64,000 bases of DNA from Providencia rettgeri (GCF_001874625.1 NZ_CP017671.1:4464001-4528000), one strand, 5' to 3'; numbered from the stretch's first letter, positions 1 through 10,417 are shown. The notes: generated by a model from the sequence alone, not told the origin. Numbers and translations: made by a program.

Positions 1-987
1 TTGGCTTAAGTAAGGATCAGCACCACTAAGCGCATCACCTGCCCCACCTAATAGTTCCGATTGTTTCTCACGTTGCTCTAACCAGCTACCTAATTCACTG
101 TTTGCACGCCGGTTAGATAATACCCATACAGAAGCCCCACGAGCACGGCTATTCGGCGCAGAATCCGCATGTATAGACACTAACATGTTAGCGCTTTTTT
201 TACGTGCAACCTCAGAGCGACCGCTGACTGAAATAAAGTAGTCGCCATCACGCGTCATTGCGGGCTTGAACATTGGGTCCGCCTCAAGGCGCTGATATAA
301 CTTGCGTGCAACACTGAGCGTAACATCTTTCTCTCTGTAACCATTTTTACCAATTGCCCCGGGGTCCTTTCCTCCGTGCCCTGCATCAATCGCAATTACA
401 ACTTGTTTAGAGCCTTTTGGCAGTTGCTTATTATTTACGGGAACAGGTGTTGCAACAGGGGCTGGCTTATTCATTTTTAATGGTTTATCCGACGCACTAT
501 TTGCCACTGGAGCCGCTGCACTACTCGTCCGATTTAGTGATGCTGAATTTGCTGAATTACCGGTATAAATGGTAAATATTAATTGGTATTGGCCAGAAAC
601 TTGCTTAAGTTGCACTTTAGTTTTTGCAGCCCGAGACAACTCCAAGACGACTCTTTTATGTTGATTATCTGACGGTTGGCTCGAGCGCACCAATTTAACT
701 AAATCACCCGCGGGGACTTTAAGGGGGAGCCCAATGATCTCGCCCCGTTGTTTTAGATCAATAACAAGGCGCTCAGGTGAATGCAATGGAAAATACGAGT
801 AATCAGGCTTACCATCGGTAAAGCTTAGGGTCACTTCTGCCTGTGATGGGCTATTACTGACTTGAATATTAGACAACGTCGCTGCCTGTGCTTTCGCAAC
901 AAACAACCACACTATCGATAACATAAACAGGAAGAAAACAGTAAAAAAACCCTTTTTTGTTATTTTATGTATTGATGCATTCAACAT
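1..987 (-). CDS. amiB: N-acetylmuramoyl-L-alanine amidase AmiB (3' end outside window)
   Basis: Periplasmic zinc amidase that splits septal peptidoglycan during daughter-cell separation; family members are activated by EnvC/FtsEX. The reading frame opens at an ATG ending at 987 with a hydrophobic signal segment (residues about 13-35), then an AMIN domain, a Ser/Ala/Pro-rich linker, and the Amidase_3 domain. Visible zinc and catalytic motifs are IDAGHGGKDPGA and SIHADSAPN. The gene runs off the left edge, so the C-terminus (LysM repeats in E. coli AmiB) is not seen. It starts 14 bases after the tsaE stop, matching the E. coli tsaE-amiB-mutL order. Confidence 0.95.
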   Translation of the reverse strand, partial: MLNASIHKITKKGFFTVFFLFMLSIVWLFVAKAQAATLSNIQVSNSPSQAEVTLSFTDGKPDYSYFPLHSPERLVIDLKQRGEIIGLPLKVPAGDLVKLVRSSQPSDNQHKRVVLELSRAAKTKVQLKQVSGQYQLIFTIYTGNSANSASLNRTSSAAAPVANSASDKPLKMNKPAPVATPVPVNNKQLPKGSKQVVIAIDAGHGGKDPGAIGKNGYREKDVTLSVARKLYQRLEADPMFKPAMTRDGDYFISVSGRSEVARKKSANMLVSIHADSAPNSRARGASVWVLSNRRANSELGSWLEQREKQSELLGGAGDALSGADPYLSQ

Positions 988-1001
988 GAGCAATAGCTTC
1001 C

Positions 1002-1466
1002 TTAAAGTAGGGATAATGCTTCTAACAACGACTCCCCATTTGCAGACAAAGCAATAAAGTGAGCCTGACGCCCTTCACCTTGATAGGTTAGATGGAGCTC
1101 AAGATCCGCTTCAGGCAAAAAACCTTTACCTTGCTGCGGCCATTCAACCAAACAGATCGAATTTTCAGAAAAATAATCACGGATCCCCATGAATTCAAGT
1201 TCTTCGGGATCGGCTAAGCGATAAAGGTCAAAGTGAAAAACCTGACGACCCGCTAATTCATATGGCTCAACCAATGTATAAGTTGGGCTTTTTACATGAC
1301 CTTGATGACCAAGAGCCTGCAAGAAACCACGGCTGAAGGTTGTTTTCCCTGCCCCAAGATCTCCAAACAAGTGGATCACGGTATTTTGCTGGCAAGCTTT
1401 AGCGATAGTGCAACCTAGCGCAACAGTTTGCTCTTCGTTGGCAAGTTGTATTGTACGTTCTTTCAT
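1002..1466 (-). CDS. tsaE: tRNA threonylcarbamoyladenosine biosynthesis ATPase TsaE
   Basis: Cytoplasmic P-loop ATPase that works with TsaB, TsaC and TsaD to make the t6A37 modification of ANN-decoding tRNAs. The protein is 154 aa, close to E. coli YjeE. The Walker A motif GDLGAGKT lies at residues 35-42, and a W-P pair follows the family's VEWPQ segment. It is the first gene of a leftward transcript with amiB and is divergent from queG. In E. coli nnr (yjeF) lies between queG and tsaE; it is absent here, so tsaE is directly promoter-proximal. Confidence 0.95.
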   Translation of the reverse strand: MKERTIQLANEEQTVALGCTIAKACQQNTVIHLFGDLGAGKTTFSRGFLQALGHQGHVKSPTYTLVEPYELAGRQVFHFDLYRLADPEELEFMGIRDYFSENSICLVEWPQQGKGFLPEADLELHLTYQGEGRQAHFIALSANGESLLEALSLL

Positions 1467-1759
1467 ATTGTTCTTTGATTACGTCATTAGTGAACTATCT
1501 AGCCTGTTTAGGCCTAAGATCTTTTGCATTATTGTTCATAGCGCAATAATGGATAACAGATATAACAATTAATATCATTATTACTGCTTATCTTAACCCA
1601 AGCCGGGCCATTTTTCTTAATTAACATGACTTGAATGATGAGATCAGAAATATCCTATAATAGTTCTAAATTATTGAGGCATTTTTTTCCTGTATTTTGA
1701 TGAAAAACACAGGACATGATAGAGTGCCTGCCGTTTTAACCTTTACCATAATAGGATCT

Positions 1760-2941
1760 ATGGCGACATACCTCGATCTCAATCTTCTGGCCCAGAATAT
1801 CAAACAATGGGGCATTGAAGCGGGCTTCCAACAGGTGGGGATCTGCGATACAGATCTATCTGAAGAAGAACCCAAGCTGCAAGCATGGTTAGACAAACAA
1901 TACCATGGAGAAATGGAATGGATGAACCGCCACGGTATGATGCGTGCTAGACCTCATGAATTACACCCCGGCACATTACGCGTCATCAGTGTACGCATGA
2001 ACTACCTTCCAGCCAAAGCCGCATTTGCCAGTACACTGAATAACCCAGAGCTAGGCTATATTAGCCGTTATGCTCTTGCCCGTGACTATCATAAGCTATT
2101 GAAAAAACGTTTAAAAGTACTTTCTGACCGTATTTTAGCCTATTGTCGCGAATTTGATGGGATGATGCTAGCAAATGGTATCCATGTTGACGACCTTAAC
2201 TTTAGGCCTTTTGTCGATTCAGCACCTATCTTAGAGCGTCCCCTTGCCGTTAAAGCAGGCTTAGGCTGGACAGGGAAACATTCTCTCGTATTAAATCGTG
2301 AGGCAGGGTCTTGGTTTTTTCTAGGCGAGTTATTGATTAACTTACCAGTGCCTATTGATCAACCTATCGAAGAGGGTTGCGGGCGCTGTGTGGCTTGTAT
2401 GACGACCTGCCCCACTGGCGCGATTGTCGAACCTTATACCGTAGATGCAAGGCGTTGCATTTCTTACCTTACTATCGAGTTAGATAGCGCTATTCCTGAA
2501 GAATTTAGGCCATTAATGGGAAATCGCATCTATGGTTGTGATGACTGCCAATTGATTTGCCCATGGAACCGTTTTTCACAGCTTACCGATGAAGAAGATT
2601 TCAGCCCGAGACGAGCGTTGCACACCCCTGAACTTCTTGAGCTTTTTTCATGGACAGAAGATAAATTTTTAACGTTGACAGAAGGATCGGCGATCCGCAG
2701 AATTGGTTATATCAAATGGTTACGCAATATTAGCGTAGCATTAGGTAATGCCCCCTACCAAGATAACATTGTACTTGCCTTACAAAACCGTTTAGGGATC
2801 AACGGGATGCTGGATGAACACTTCCACTGGGCAATCCAACAGCAGCTCAATCGACGCAACGAAAATCAAGTAACAATTCAAACTTCACAACAAAAGCGTC
2901 TTGTACGCGCCATTACTAAAGGTTTGCCTAGAGACGCCTAA
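1760..2941 (+). CDS. queG: Epoxyqueuosine reductase QueG
   Basis: Cobalamin- and 4Fe-4S-dependent enzyme performing the last step of queuosine synthesis, reduction of epoxyqueuosine in tRNA. It has 393 aa against 379 in E. coli. The ferredoxin-like cysteine clusters are visible as CGRCVACMTTCP and CDDCQLICPW, with an additional Cys in RRCISYL. An upstream in-frame extension exists, but the ATG at 1760 starts the conserved N-terminus (LDLNLLAQNIKQWG) and has an AGGATC element 5' of it, so it is preferred. Convergent with the tRNA-Gly array, as in E. coli. Confidence 0.93.
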   Translation: MATYLDLNLLAQNIKQWGIEAGFQQVGICDTDLSEEEPKLQAWLDKQYHGEMEWMNRHGMMRARPHELHPGTLRVISVRMNYLPAKAAFASTLNNPELGYISRYALARDYHKLLKKRLKVLSDRILAYCREFDGMMLANGIHVDDLNFRPFVDSAPILERPLAVKAGLGWTGKHSLVLNREAGSWFFLGELLINLPVPIDQPIEEGCGRCVACMTTCPTGAIVEPYTVDARRCISYLTIELDSAIPEEFRPLMGNRIYGCDDCQLICPWNRFSQLTDEEDFSPRRALHTPELLELFSWTEDKFLTLTEGSAIRRIGYIKWLRNISVALGNAPYQDNIVLALQNRLGINGMLDEHFHWAIQQQLNRRNENQVTIQTSQQKRLVRAITKGLPRDA

Positions 2942-2985
2942 AAAAAGCGCGGCTATATATTCAAAAAAAAGAATTGTCAAACAGA

Positions 2986-2994
2986 TGTGAATAA
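2986..2994 (-). promoter_or_regulatory. DnaA box (TTATTCACA)
   Basis: Reads TGTGAATAA on the plus strand, matching the relaxed TTATNCACA consensus exactly. It lies on the queG side of the IHF site in the datA-like locus. Confidence 0.6.
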
Positions 2995-3079
2995 AATAAA
3001 AAAAGGCTTAGCTACCAATAGGTAAAGAATTTGCAAGTCGTGCTCAACACATTTTAGAAAAATATATCCCACCACTAAA

Positions 3080-3092
3080 AATCAATGGGTTA
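3080..3092 (+). promoter_or_regulatory. IHF binding site
   Basis: AATCAATGGGTTA fits WATCAANNNNTTR with no mismatch. It lies between the DnaA box at 2986 and the pair at 3151/3216, the kind of arrangement expected if IHF bends the DNA to join DnaA complexes as at E. coli datA. Confidence 0.6.
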
Positions 3093-3150
3093 CAAAAGAG
3101 TAATTAACAAGTCATATCTTGATAATGTAAACAAAAACAACCTATCATTC

Positions 3151-3159
3151 TGTGGATAA
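3151..3159 (-). promoter_or_regulatory. DnaA box (TTATCCACA)
   Basis: Perfect strong-consensus DnaA box, read TGTGGATAA on the plus strand. It is 65 bases from the next identical box. Confidence 0.7.
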
Positions 3160-3215
3160 CTCTGTGCAATAAGTTATTTCAAACGACAATAATCGTCCAT
3201 TAAGATTGGCGAGGC

Positions 3216-3224
3216 TGTGGATAA
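3216..3224 (-). promoter_or_regulatory. DnaA box (TTATCCACA)
   Basis: Second perfect strong-consensus DnaA box, in the same orientation as the one at 3151-3159. Confidence 0.7.
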
Positions 3225-3626
3225 CTTTTCAATGAGGTAATAAGAGAAAAAAACTGATTTTACGTTGATTAATCGATATAAAGTGACTAAAAGACCAAGT
3301 TACCATGAAAAAAGAGTAAAACCCGGTAAAAAATAATTTTTTGTCTAATAAGCTAACCTAACCACTTTTAAATAAAACACCAAATAGAACACCCTATTAG
3401 CAAGGGGTGGCTATTCTATGGCGACCGGATGATGAATGCAAGTAAAAATCGGAATAAGATCTGGAAAAGATCGTTTAAGCCGTGTCGATCCTAGCTTGTA
3501 GAAATTATATGTACCAAAAAGCAGCCGATCGTCAGAATTTATAACGATACGTGATTTCACTTAGATTTAAGTGTGAGTAAATAATACGAAAGAGTAATAA
3601 GAGAAAATAATACGATAAGAAAATAT

Positions 3627-3702
<76 letters not shown>

Positions 3703-3742
3703 ATTTGGTGGGTATTGCTATCACTAAAACACTAAGAAAGTT

Positions 3743-3818
<76 letters not shown>

Positions 3819-3858
3819 ATCACGAAAATAGTGCTTTAGCTAAAACACCAAGAAAATT

Positions 3859-3934
<76 letters not shown>

Positions 3935-3999
3935 ATCACCATTTCTAGGTATTCCACGTGCCGACTTAACTACAAAAACTTCATCGGTACGGGGAGCGC

Positions 4000-4027
4000 A
4001 TTATACGAAAAATTCAGATTCTAGCAA
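4000..4027 (-). promoter_or_regulatory. sigma-70 promoter of the tRNA-Gly array
   Basis: On the minus strand, TTGCTA (4022-4027), a 16-base spacer and a perfect TATAAT (4000-4005) are followed by GCGCTCCCC. That GC-rich discriminator is typical of stringently controlled stable-RNA promoters. Confidence 0.75.
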
Positions 4028-4196
4028 GCCCCTAGACCCAAATTTTTAATTTTTTTATTCGTTTGCCGACAAAATAGTCACAATGGTGATTTTATCAACA
4101 AACGTTGTAAAAATCTGATTTCAATACATTAACATTGGTAACTTACTCAACAATAATACTTATACCAGCCTATTGACCGCAGATTTATAAACCTTT

Positions 4197-4742
4197 TCAT
4201 CCTTTAATAAATGTCTCTCGATAATAAGCTAGCTCAGCGACTGATTCACGAATATCATCAAGGGCTTGGTGAGTATTTTTCTTAGTGAAACCCGCTAAAA
4301 TCTCAGGCTTCCAACGGCGAGCAAGCTCTTTTAGCGTACTAACGTCAAGGTAACGATAGTGAAAATAGCGTTCTAATTCAGGCATATAGTTGAACAGAAA
4401 ACGCCTATCTTGCCCAACACTATTGCCACAAATTGGGGATGCCCCCTGAGGAACCCATTTTTCTAAAAACTCAATAGTGGCTAACTCCGCTTCACGCTCA
4501 CTCACTGTACTTTTACGTACGCGCTCAACTAACCCACTGTTGGTGTGAGTATTCACGTTCCATTCATCCATTAACGCAAGTTGCTCATCAGTCTGATGTA
4601 CTGCAATTACGGGGCCTTCTGCTAAAATATTAAGATGACTATCTGTTACAATAGTGGCAATTTCAATAATGCGATCACGAACGGGGTCGAGACCAGTCAT
4701 TTCTAAATCGATCCAAATTAAATTATTCTCATTCTTTTGCAT
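4197..4742 (-). CDS. orn: Oligoribonuclease Orn
   Basis: DEDDh 3'-5' exoribonuclease that degrades dinucleotides and very short RNAs, including pGpG. The protein is 181 aa, the same as E. coli. Motifs seen are [11 protein letters not shown] (DxE), a conserved GQDRRF region, and the distal [10 protein letters not shown]. An in-frame extension begins six codons earlier, but the ATG at 4742 aligns with the E. coli start and has AGGG upstream. It lies upstream of the tRNA-Gly array and divergent from rsgA, as in E. coli. Confidence 0.95.
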   Translation of the reverse strand: MQKNENNLIWIDLEMTGLDPVRDRIIEIATIVTDSHLNILAEGPVIAVHQTDEQLALMDEWNVNTHTNSGLVERVRKSTVSEREAELATIEFLEKWVPQGASPICGNSVGQDRRFLFNYMPELERYFHYRYLDVSTLKELARRWKPEILAGFTKKNTHQALDDIRESVAELAYYRETFIKG

Positions 4743-4887
4743 GATATACCCTAACTGCATTCTATGAAGTTAAGGTATGATAGCACTGTTCATGCCTTAA
4801 GTGACAGGTATTGCCTTAGCAAGCTCTACTAACAACTTACTGTATAATTGATATTCTAAACGACTACCAATAGCGAAGAGAGGACAG

Positions 4888-5940
4888 GTGGCTAAACAGA
4901 AACTTTCCAAAGGCCAACAGCGCCGCGTTCAGGAAAATCATCAAAAAAGGCTTAAAAAGCAAAAAACAGTTGAGATTGATGATAGCCAATTAGGCGAAGC
5001 GCAAGAAGGCCTAGTCATCAGCCGGTTTGGGCAACATGCAGATATTGAGGCTCTCGACGGCACAATACAACGCTGCAACTTGCGTAGGACCATTTCATCT
5101 CTGGTGACTGGGGATAAAGTGGTATGGCGCCCTGCCTTAAACACACAAAGTGACATTAAAGTTAATGGTATCGTTGAAGCTGTGCATGACCGCCACTCAG
5201 TATTAACTCGTCCAGATTATTATGATGGTTTAAAGCCAATCGCTGCAAATATTGACCAAATCGTGGTGGTTTCAGCGATTTTACCTGAACTGTCTCTCAA
5301 TATTATCGATCGCTATCTTGTGGCTTGTGAAACCATCGGAATTCAACCCATTATCGTGTTAAACAAAGTCGATTTACTCGATACAGAGAATCGCGAATGG
5401 ATAAGCGATTTAATGGCTATTTATCGTGATATTGGCTACCAAGTTCTCGAGGTCTCTAGCCATACTAATGAAGGAATGGAAGCACTTACTAACATACTAG
5501 CAGGTAAAATGTCGGTATTTGTAGGGCAATCCGGTGTCGGTAAATCTAGTTTACTAAATACGTTACTTCCGCATAATGAAGAGGCGATTCTCGTTAATGA
5601 CGTTTCAGACAACTCTGGGTTAGGCCAGCACACAACGACAACAGCGCGTTTGTATCATTTTCCGCTAGGTGGTGATGTGATTGACTCCCCCGGAGTTCGT
5701 GAATTTGGTTTGTGGCATTTAACCACGGAACAAGTGACGAAAGGATTTGTCGAATTTAAAGAATACCTTGGTGGTTGTAAATTCCGTGATTGCAAACATT
5801 TGGATGATCCTGGTTGCTTGCTGCGTGAAGCCGTAGATACAGGGAAAATTGCCGAATCACGCTTTGAAAACTACCATCGCATCTTAGAGAGTATGGAACA
5901 GGTCAAACCCCGCGGTAACTTTACAGCGAAAGACAAGTGA
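4888..5940 (+). CDS. rsgA: Ribosome small-subunit biogenesis GTPase RsgA
   Basis: Circularly permuted GTPase that binds the immature 30S subunit late in assembly and helps release RbfA. It has 350 aa, equal to E. coli RsgA. Domain order is a Lys-rich N-terminal tail, an OB-fold, then permuted G motifs: NKVD (G4), [10 protein letters not shown] (G1), DSPG (G3). A C-terminal zinc knuckle follows, with Cys and His residues in the CKFRDCKH segment and a further Cys shortly after. The start is GTG at 4888 with AGAGAGG upstream. Divergent from orn. Confidence 0.96.
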   Translation: MAKQKLSKGQQRRVQENHQKRLKKQKTVEIDDSQLGEAQEGLVISRFGQHADIEALDGTIQRCNLRRTISSLVTGDKVVWRPALNTQSDIKVNGIVEAVHDRHSVLTRPDYYDGLKPIAANIDQIVVVSAILPELSLNIIDRYLVACETIGIQPIIVLNKVDLLDTENREWISDLMAIYRDIGYQVLEVSSHTNEGMEALTNILAGKMSVFVGQSGVGKSSLLNTLLPHNEEAILVNDVSDNSGLGQHTTTTARLYHFPLGGDVIDSPGVREFGLWHLTTEQVTKGFVEFKEYLGGCKFRDCKHLDDPGCLLREAVDTGKIAESRFENYHRILESMEQVKPRGNFTAKDK

Positions 5941-6065
5941 AGTTAGTGAGCGCTTACAACCTTGTTGTTTACGGCTCTAAATAGTTCTAAGTAGTGTTCG
6001 GCAGTAAAATTGGGTAACCCCAAAGACATGTATTTCCCTGTCACTTAGGTACCCCCTACTACCGT

Positions 6066-6095
6066 TTGAAATATGGCGAGTAAACTGTGTACAAT
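6066..6095 (+). promoter_or_regulatory. Putative sigma-70 promoter of psd-mscM
   Basis: TTGAAA (6066-6071), an 18-base spacer and TACAAT (6090-6095) lie 44 bases before the psd start. E. coli psd-mscM is also under sigma-E and CpxR control; no clear sigma-E motif was found here. Confidence 0.45.
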
Positions 6096-6138
6096 AGCCG
6101 CCCTTTTGCTAACATACCTTTAAAAACCAGAGGTTAAC

Positions 6139-7038
6139 GTGCTAGATAAATTTAAAATTCGCTTGCAATATATGCTTCCAAAACAATGCCTTACTGAATT
6201 CGCAGGCTGGTTTGCGAGCCGAAATGCAGGGTTTCTGACACAATGGGCAATTAAGCTGTTTGTAAAAGCCTATAAAGTGGATATGAATGAAGCCCAAAAA
6301 AGTGAATTGACCGCTTATTCTACCTTTAATGAGTTTTTTATCCGTCTGCTAAAAGAAGATGCACGCCCAATCGTTGAAAAAGATAATCAACTTGCCCAGC
6401 CCGCAGACGGTGCGGTGAGTCAACTTGGTTCAATTAATGATGGCATTATTTTTCAAGCAAAAGGCCACAATTACACCGTTGAAGCATTACTCGCTGGGCA
6501 ATATCAATTAGCTGAGCATTTCCGCGGTGGCCAATTTATTACGACTTATCTATCGCCAAGTGATTACCATCGTGTCCACATGCCATGTGATGGTTTGCTC
6601 AAAGAAATGATTTATGTCCCTGGTGACCTATTTTCTGTGAACCCACTGACGGCACAAAACGTCCCGAATCTGTTTGCGCGTAATGAGCGCTTGATTTGCG
6701 TTTTTGACACTCCAGTTGGTTTAATGGTGCAAATTCTTGTTGGTGCAACCATCGTAGGTAGTATAGATACAGTCTGGAGCGGCTGTGTGAATGCGACTCG
6801 TGAAGGTGTAATCAAGCGTTGGGTTTACCCTGAATTAGGTTCTGAAGGTGCTATTTTCCTGAGAAAAGGCGAAGAAATGGGGCTTTTTAAACTTGGTTCA
6901 ACGGTGGTTAACTTATTTGAAGCCAATAAAATCAGTTTTAACCCATCGCTGATCCCTGGTTATGCTACACGTATGGGTGAATTACTCGCTGAAACTGTAG
7001 CAGATCAACCAGCAGAAGAACCAACTGAAGTTAAGTAA
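6139..7038 (+). CDS. psd: Phosphatidylserine decarboxylase proenzyme
   Basis: Inner-membrane enzyme converting phosphatidylserine to phosphatidylethanolamine, the main phospholipid of the cell. It has 299 aa. The self-cleavage motif LGST is present, with Ser254 predicted to become the pyruvoyl group; the small alpha chain is the last 46 residues. The His in DYHRVHMP of the beta chain fits the catalytic triad. GTG start at 6139 with AGAGG upstream. mscM follows after 30 bases with its own ribosome binding site, so the two are probably one transcript. Confidence 0.96.
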   Translation: MLDKFKIRLQYMLPKQCLTEFAGWFASRNAGFLTQWAIKLFVKAYKVDMNEAQKSELTAYSTFNEFFIRLLKEDARPIVEKDNQLAQPADGAVSQLGSINDGIIFQAKGHNYTVEALLAGQYQLAEHFRGGQFITTYLSPSDYHRVHMPCDGLLKEMIYVPGDLFSVNPLTAQNVPNLFARNERLICVFDTPVGLMVQILVGATIVGSIDTVWSGCVNATREGVIKRWVYPELGSEGAIFLRKGEEMGLFKLGSTVVNLFEANKISFNPSLIPGYATRMGELLAETVADQPAEEPTEVK

Positions 7039-7068
7039 ATCACTCATTCCTTAAAGGAGCTCCTTACT

Positions 7069-10000
7069 GTGCGTTTGATTATCAGTTTTTTTGTTAGTCT
7101 GTTAATCGTTTTTTCTTCCGTTGCGGCGCCTACGGCGGCGCAGGATGAAGCACAGATTAAGCAGGAGCTCAAACAACTTGATTCGAGTAAAAACCCCAAA
7201 GATGCAGAAATAGCTCAAGCGTTACAAGGCGCACTCAATTGGATAAACGAAACTCGTGATTCTGAAGCTAAAGCAAAATCTTATCAAAAAGCTATTGATG
7301 ATTTCCCTAATATTATTAAGGAGCTAAGACAAAAGCTACTTAACGAAAGTGATCAACCTGCCCCTATCCCAGTTGGGATTAGTTTAGGGGAATTAGACCA
7401 GCGTATTATTCAACTCAGTAGCCAATTACTGGACCAAAGCCGTCTAACCCAACAGGAGCAAGATAAAGGCCGAGAGATCAGTGAGTCATTAAATGTACTG
7501 CCACAACAACTTTCTGAAGCAAGGCGTATACTCACTGAAGCAACATCACGCTTTCAATCCCTTAGTACTCCATCAACGCCTTTGGCTGAAGCCCAGTATA
7601 CCTTAGCTCAAGCGGAAGTAAGTGCTCGCAAATCAGCCGTTAATGAATTAGAAATGGCGCAGTTGTCCGCCAATAATCGCCAAGAAATTTCACGTATTAC
7701 TTTAGAGTTATATAAAAAACGTTATCAACGCATGGAGCTTGAGCTTCAAAAATTACGTGACTTTCAAAATACTCAACGCCAACAAAAAGCCATTTTAGCT
7801 TTAGAACATACAGAAATGTTGGCTGAACAAGGTGAATTAACGCCCTTTTTGAAAGAACAGCTTGATGTCAACCGTAAAATGTCACAAGAATTAACGGCTC
7901 AAGCTCAACGTATGAGTGCGATTACCACCAGCCAATCGGAAATCTCTACCAGTATTCGCGATGCTCGCCAAGCATTAACAACCATTCGCGAGCAAGCTCA
8001 ATGGATCAGTAGTTCGAGTACTCTAGGGGAAGCATTGAGGACACAGCTTTCTCGTTTGCCAGATATCCCTAAAAGCCAGCAACTTGACCGTGAAATGGCT
8101 GATTTACGAGTCCAACGCTTAAATTACGAAGATAGCCTTGATAGACTAACTAAAATTGATACCCGCGAACAAGAAACGGCTAATGAGCTAAATGCAGCCC
8201 AAATTCAGGTTTATCAATCTTTAATCAAAACACGTCGGGAGCTATTAACCTCGTTGATTTCAGGCCTTGACGCTGAAATGTTAGAACTGACAAAGTTAAA
8301 TGTTGCGACAGGGCAATTAACAGATGCATTAAAAGAAGTAAAAGATGCGTCTAACCGCTACCTATTTTGGGTAGCTGATGTCCCGCCAATTAGCATCAGT
8401 TATCCCGTATTGCTAGTCACAGATATTACCCAGTTACTGTCACTTGATACCTTGTCCCAGCTTGCTGGCGCACTCAGTGTTATGGTGACAACCCAAGATA
8501 CTTTTTTATATCTTTTAGGTTCAATAGCACTGGTCATTTTTAGCATCAGTACTCGCAAACATTACCAAGCATTCCTTGATCGCTCCAGTTTACGTATCGG
8601 TAAAGTGACGCAAGACCGCTTCTATTTAACCATCCGTACTATTTTCTGGTCGATTATTGTGGCACTGCCATTACCAATGATGTGGTCCGCTATAGGTTAT
8701 GGGTTACAAAGTGCATGGCAGTATCCGATGGCCGTTGCCATTGGTTTTGGCGTGAGTGCAACCACACCACTTTTATGGCTGTTTATGATCAGTGAGACCT
8801 TCTCTCGCCCAACGGGGTTATTTATTTCCCACTTTGGTTGGGACAAAGACGCTGTCAAACGAGCGATGCGTTATTACCGTATGGCTATTTTTGTTATCGT
8901 CCCTCTCGTTATGGCCATTATCACCTTTGAACATTATAGTGATAGGGAATTTGCGGCAAGTATTGGCCGTTTCTGCTTCATCTTTTTGTGTATCGCATTA
9001 AGCCTAATTACTAATAACCTACGTCGCTCACAAATTCCGCTGTATATAGATAGACATGGGTCTGGGGAAAATATTGTTAATAAAGCACTATGGTGGATGA
9101 TATTACTCGCCCCCATCATTGCCGCATTTTTCTCTATTTTAGGCTATTTTTCAACATCACAAGCCCTACTCGCCCGCTTAGAAACCTCCGTGGCAATTTG
9201 GTTTGTGATCCTCATTATATATCACACCATTCGTCGATGGATGTCGATGCAACGCCGTAAGCTTGCGTTTGAGCGTGCTAAGCAGCGCCGTGCAGAGATT
9301 TTGGCACAACGAGCCAAAGGTGAAGATGACAACCAACAAGCAAGTGCCAGTAGCGAAGGGAATATTGATATCGAAGAACAGGTCATTGACCTTGATACTA
9401 TCAGTACCCAATCTGTTGGGCTGGTACGCTCAATTTTAACCATGATAGCCTTGGTATCACTTATTTGGCTGTGGTCAGAATTACACACTGCATTTTCTTT
9501 CTTAGAAAATATTCGCTTATGGGATGTGACTTCCACAGTAAATGGTGTTGATACTATTCAGCCTATCACGATGGGTTCTATCTTTATTGCCATTTTAACG
9601 ATTATTGTAACGGCTCAATTAGTTCGTAACCTTCCAGCTTTATTGGAACTTGCAGTATTACAGCATTTAGATTTAACGCCAGGTACTGGCTACGCTATCA
9701 GTACACTAACCAAGTATGGTATCACCCTTATTGGTACCATTGTCGGCTTCTCTATGTTAGGGATTGACTGGTCAAAACTTCAATGGTTAATCGCGGCAAT
9801 GGGGGTTGGGCTTGGCTTCGGTTTACAAGAAATTTTTGCCAATATTATTTCTGGTTTGATGATTTTATTTGAAAAACCAATTCGTATCGGGGACACCGTG
9901 ACTATTCGTAACTTAACGGGTAGCATCACCAAAATCAATACCCGGGCAACGACCCTAACAGATTGGGATAGAAAAGAAATTATTGTGCCGAACAAGGCTT

Positions 10001-10410
10001 TTATTACCGAGCAATTTATTAACTGGTCACTTTCTGACACTATCACCCGTATCGTTATGACCATCCCCGCACCATCAGATGCCAACAGTGAGTTAGTGAC
10101 TAACACTATTTTACGTGCAGCGAATCGCTCTACGATGATCTTAGATAACCCAGCGCCAGAAGTGTATTTGGTTGATTTACAGCAAGGGATTCAAATATTT
10201 GAGTTACGTGTCTATGCAGCTGAGATGGGGCACCGCTTACCGGCTCGTCATGAGATCCACCAAAATATTTTAGTTTCCTTTGCTGAACAAGGGATTACCT
10301 TACCATTCCCACCATTCCAAGCGAGGGTCGATGTGCGCGATAACTCACTGCAGAGTGCAACTAACAACCTCTCTGGGCGTAATCCTGCTCGTAAGTCTGG
10401 GGAGTTGTAA
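7069..10410 (+). CDS. mscM: Miniconductance mechanosensitive channel MscM (YjeP family)
   Basis: Large MscS-type channel that vents solutes during hypo-osmotic shock. The protein is 1113 aa (E. coli YjeP 1107). Layout: cleavable signal segment (residues about 1-24), a long periplasmic coiled-coil region to about residue 470, then about eleven membrane segments, with the MscS pore and beta domain near the C-terminus (GLGFGLQEIFANIISGLM then IRIGDTV). GTG start at 7069 after AAAGGAGC. Second gene of the psd operon. Confidence 0.93.
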   Translation: MRLIISFFVSLLIVFSSVAAPTAAQDEAQIKQELKQLDSSKNPKDAEIAQALQGALNWINETRDSEAKAKSYQKAIDDFPNIIKELRQKLLNESDQPAPIPVGISLGELDQRIIQLSSQLLDQSRLTQQEQDKGREISESLNVLPQQLSEARRILTEATSRFQSLSTPSTPLAEAQYTLAQAEVSARKSAVNELEMAQLSANNRQEISRITLELYKKRYQRMELELQKLRDFQNTQRQQKAILALEHTEMLAEQGELTPFLKEQLDVNRKMSQELTAQAQRMSAITTSQSEISTSIRDARQALTTIREQAQWISSSSTLGEALRTQLSRLPDIPKSQQLDREMADLRVQRLNYEDSLDRLTKIDTREQETANELNAAQIQVYQSLIKTRRELLTSLISGLDAEMLELTKLNVATGQLTDALKEVKDASNRYLFWVADVPPISISYPVLLVTDITQLLSLDTLSQLAGALSVMVTTQDTFLYLLGSIALVIFSISTRKHYQAFLDRSSLRIGKVTQDRFYLTIRTIFWSIIVALPLPMMWSAIGYGLQSAWQYPMAVAIGFGVSATTPLLWLFMISETFSRPTGLFISHFGWDKDAVKRAMRYYRMAIFVIVPLVMAIITFEHYSDREFAASIGRFCFIFLCIALSLITNNLRRSQIPLYIDRHGSGENIVNKALWWMILLAPIIAAFFSILGYFSTSQALLARLETSVAIWFVILIIYHTIRRWMSMQRRKLAFERAKQRRAEILAQRAKGEDDNQQASASSEGNIDIEEQVIDLDTISTQSVGLVRSILTMIALVSLIWLWSELHTAFSFLENIRLWDVTSTVNGVDTIQPITMGSIFIAILTIIVTAQLVRNLPALLELAVLQHLDLTPGTGYAISTLTKYGITLIGTIVGFSMLGIDWSKLQWLIAAMGVGLGFGLQEIFANIISGLMILFEKPIRIGDTVTIRNLTGSITKINTRATTLTDWDRKEIIVPNKAFITEQFINWSLSDTITRIVMTIPAPSDANSELVTNTILRAANRSTMILDNPAPEVYLVDLQQGIQIFELRVYAAEMGHRLPARHEIHQNILVSFAEQGITLPFPPFQARVDVRDNSLQSATNNLSGRNPARKSGEL

Positions 10411-10417
10411 ACCGATT

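Larger units (their letters stand above)
2942..3626. promoter_or_regulatory. datA: datA-like DnaA-titration / DnaA-ATP hydrolysis locus (candidate)
   Basis: This 685-base gap between queG and the tRNA-Gly array holds no convincing gene. It contains two perfect DnaA boxes (TGTGGATAA at 3151-3159 and 3216-3224), one that fits the relaxed consensus (TGTGAATAA, 2986-2994), a one-mismatch box (TGTGAGTAA, 3572-3580), and a perfect IHF consensus at 3080-3092. All boxes face the same way. In E. coli datA lies in this same queG-glyVXY interval and needs DnaA boxes plus an IHF site to promote DnaA-ATP hydrolysis. Position and motif content are seen; function is inferred. Confidence 0.7.

Noticed and set aside
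3012-3107. Short frame resembling the end of a LysR helix-turn-helix (GKEFASRAQHILEKYIPPL)
   Set aside because: Only about 30 codons after a stop, no start or ribosome binding site, and it overlaps the perfect IHF site; the datA-like reading explains the region better.
3140-3560. Chromosomal replication origin
   Set aside because: DnaA boxes and several GATC sites are present, but there is no AT-rich 13-mer array, no mnmG/mioC context and GATC density is far below oriC.
9178-10106. Several long minus-strand frames within mscM
   Set aside because: Antisense shadows of a well-supported gene, without ribosome binding sites or recognisable domains.
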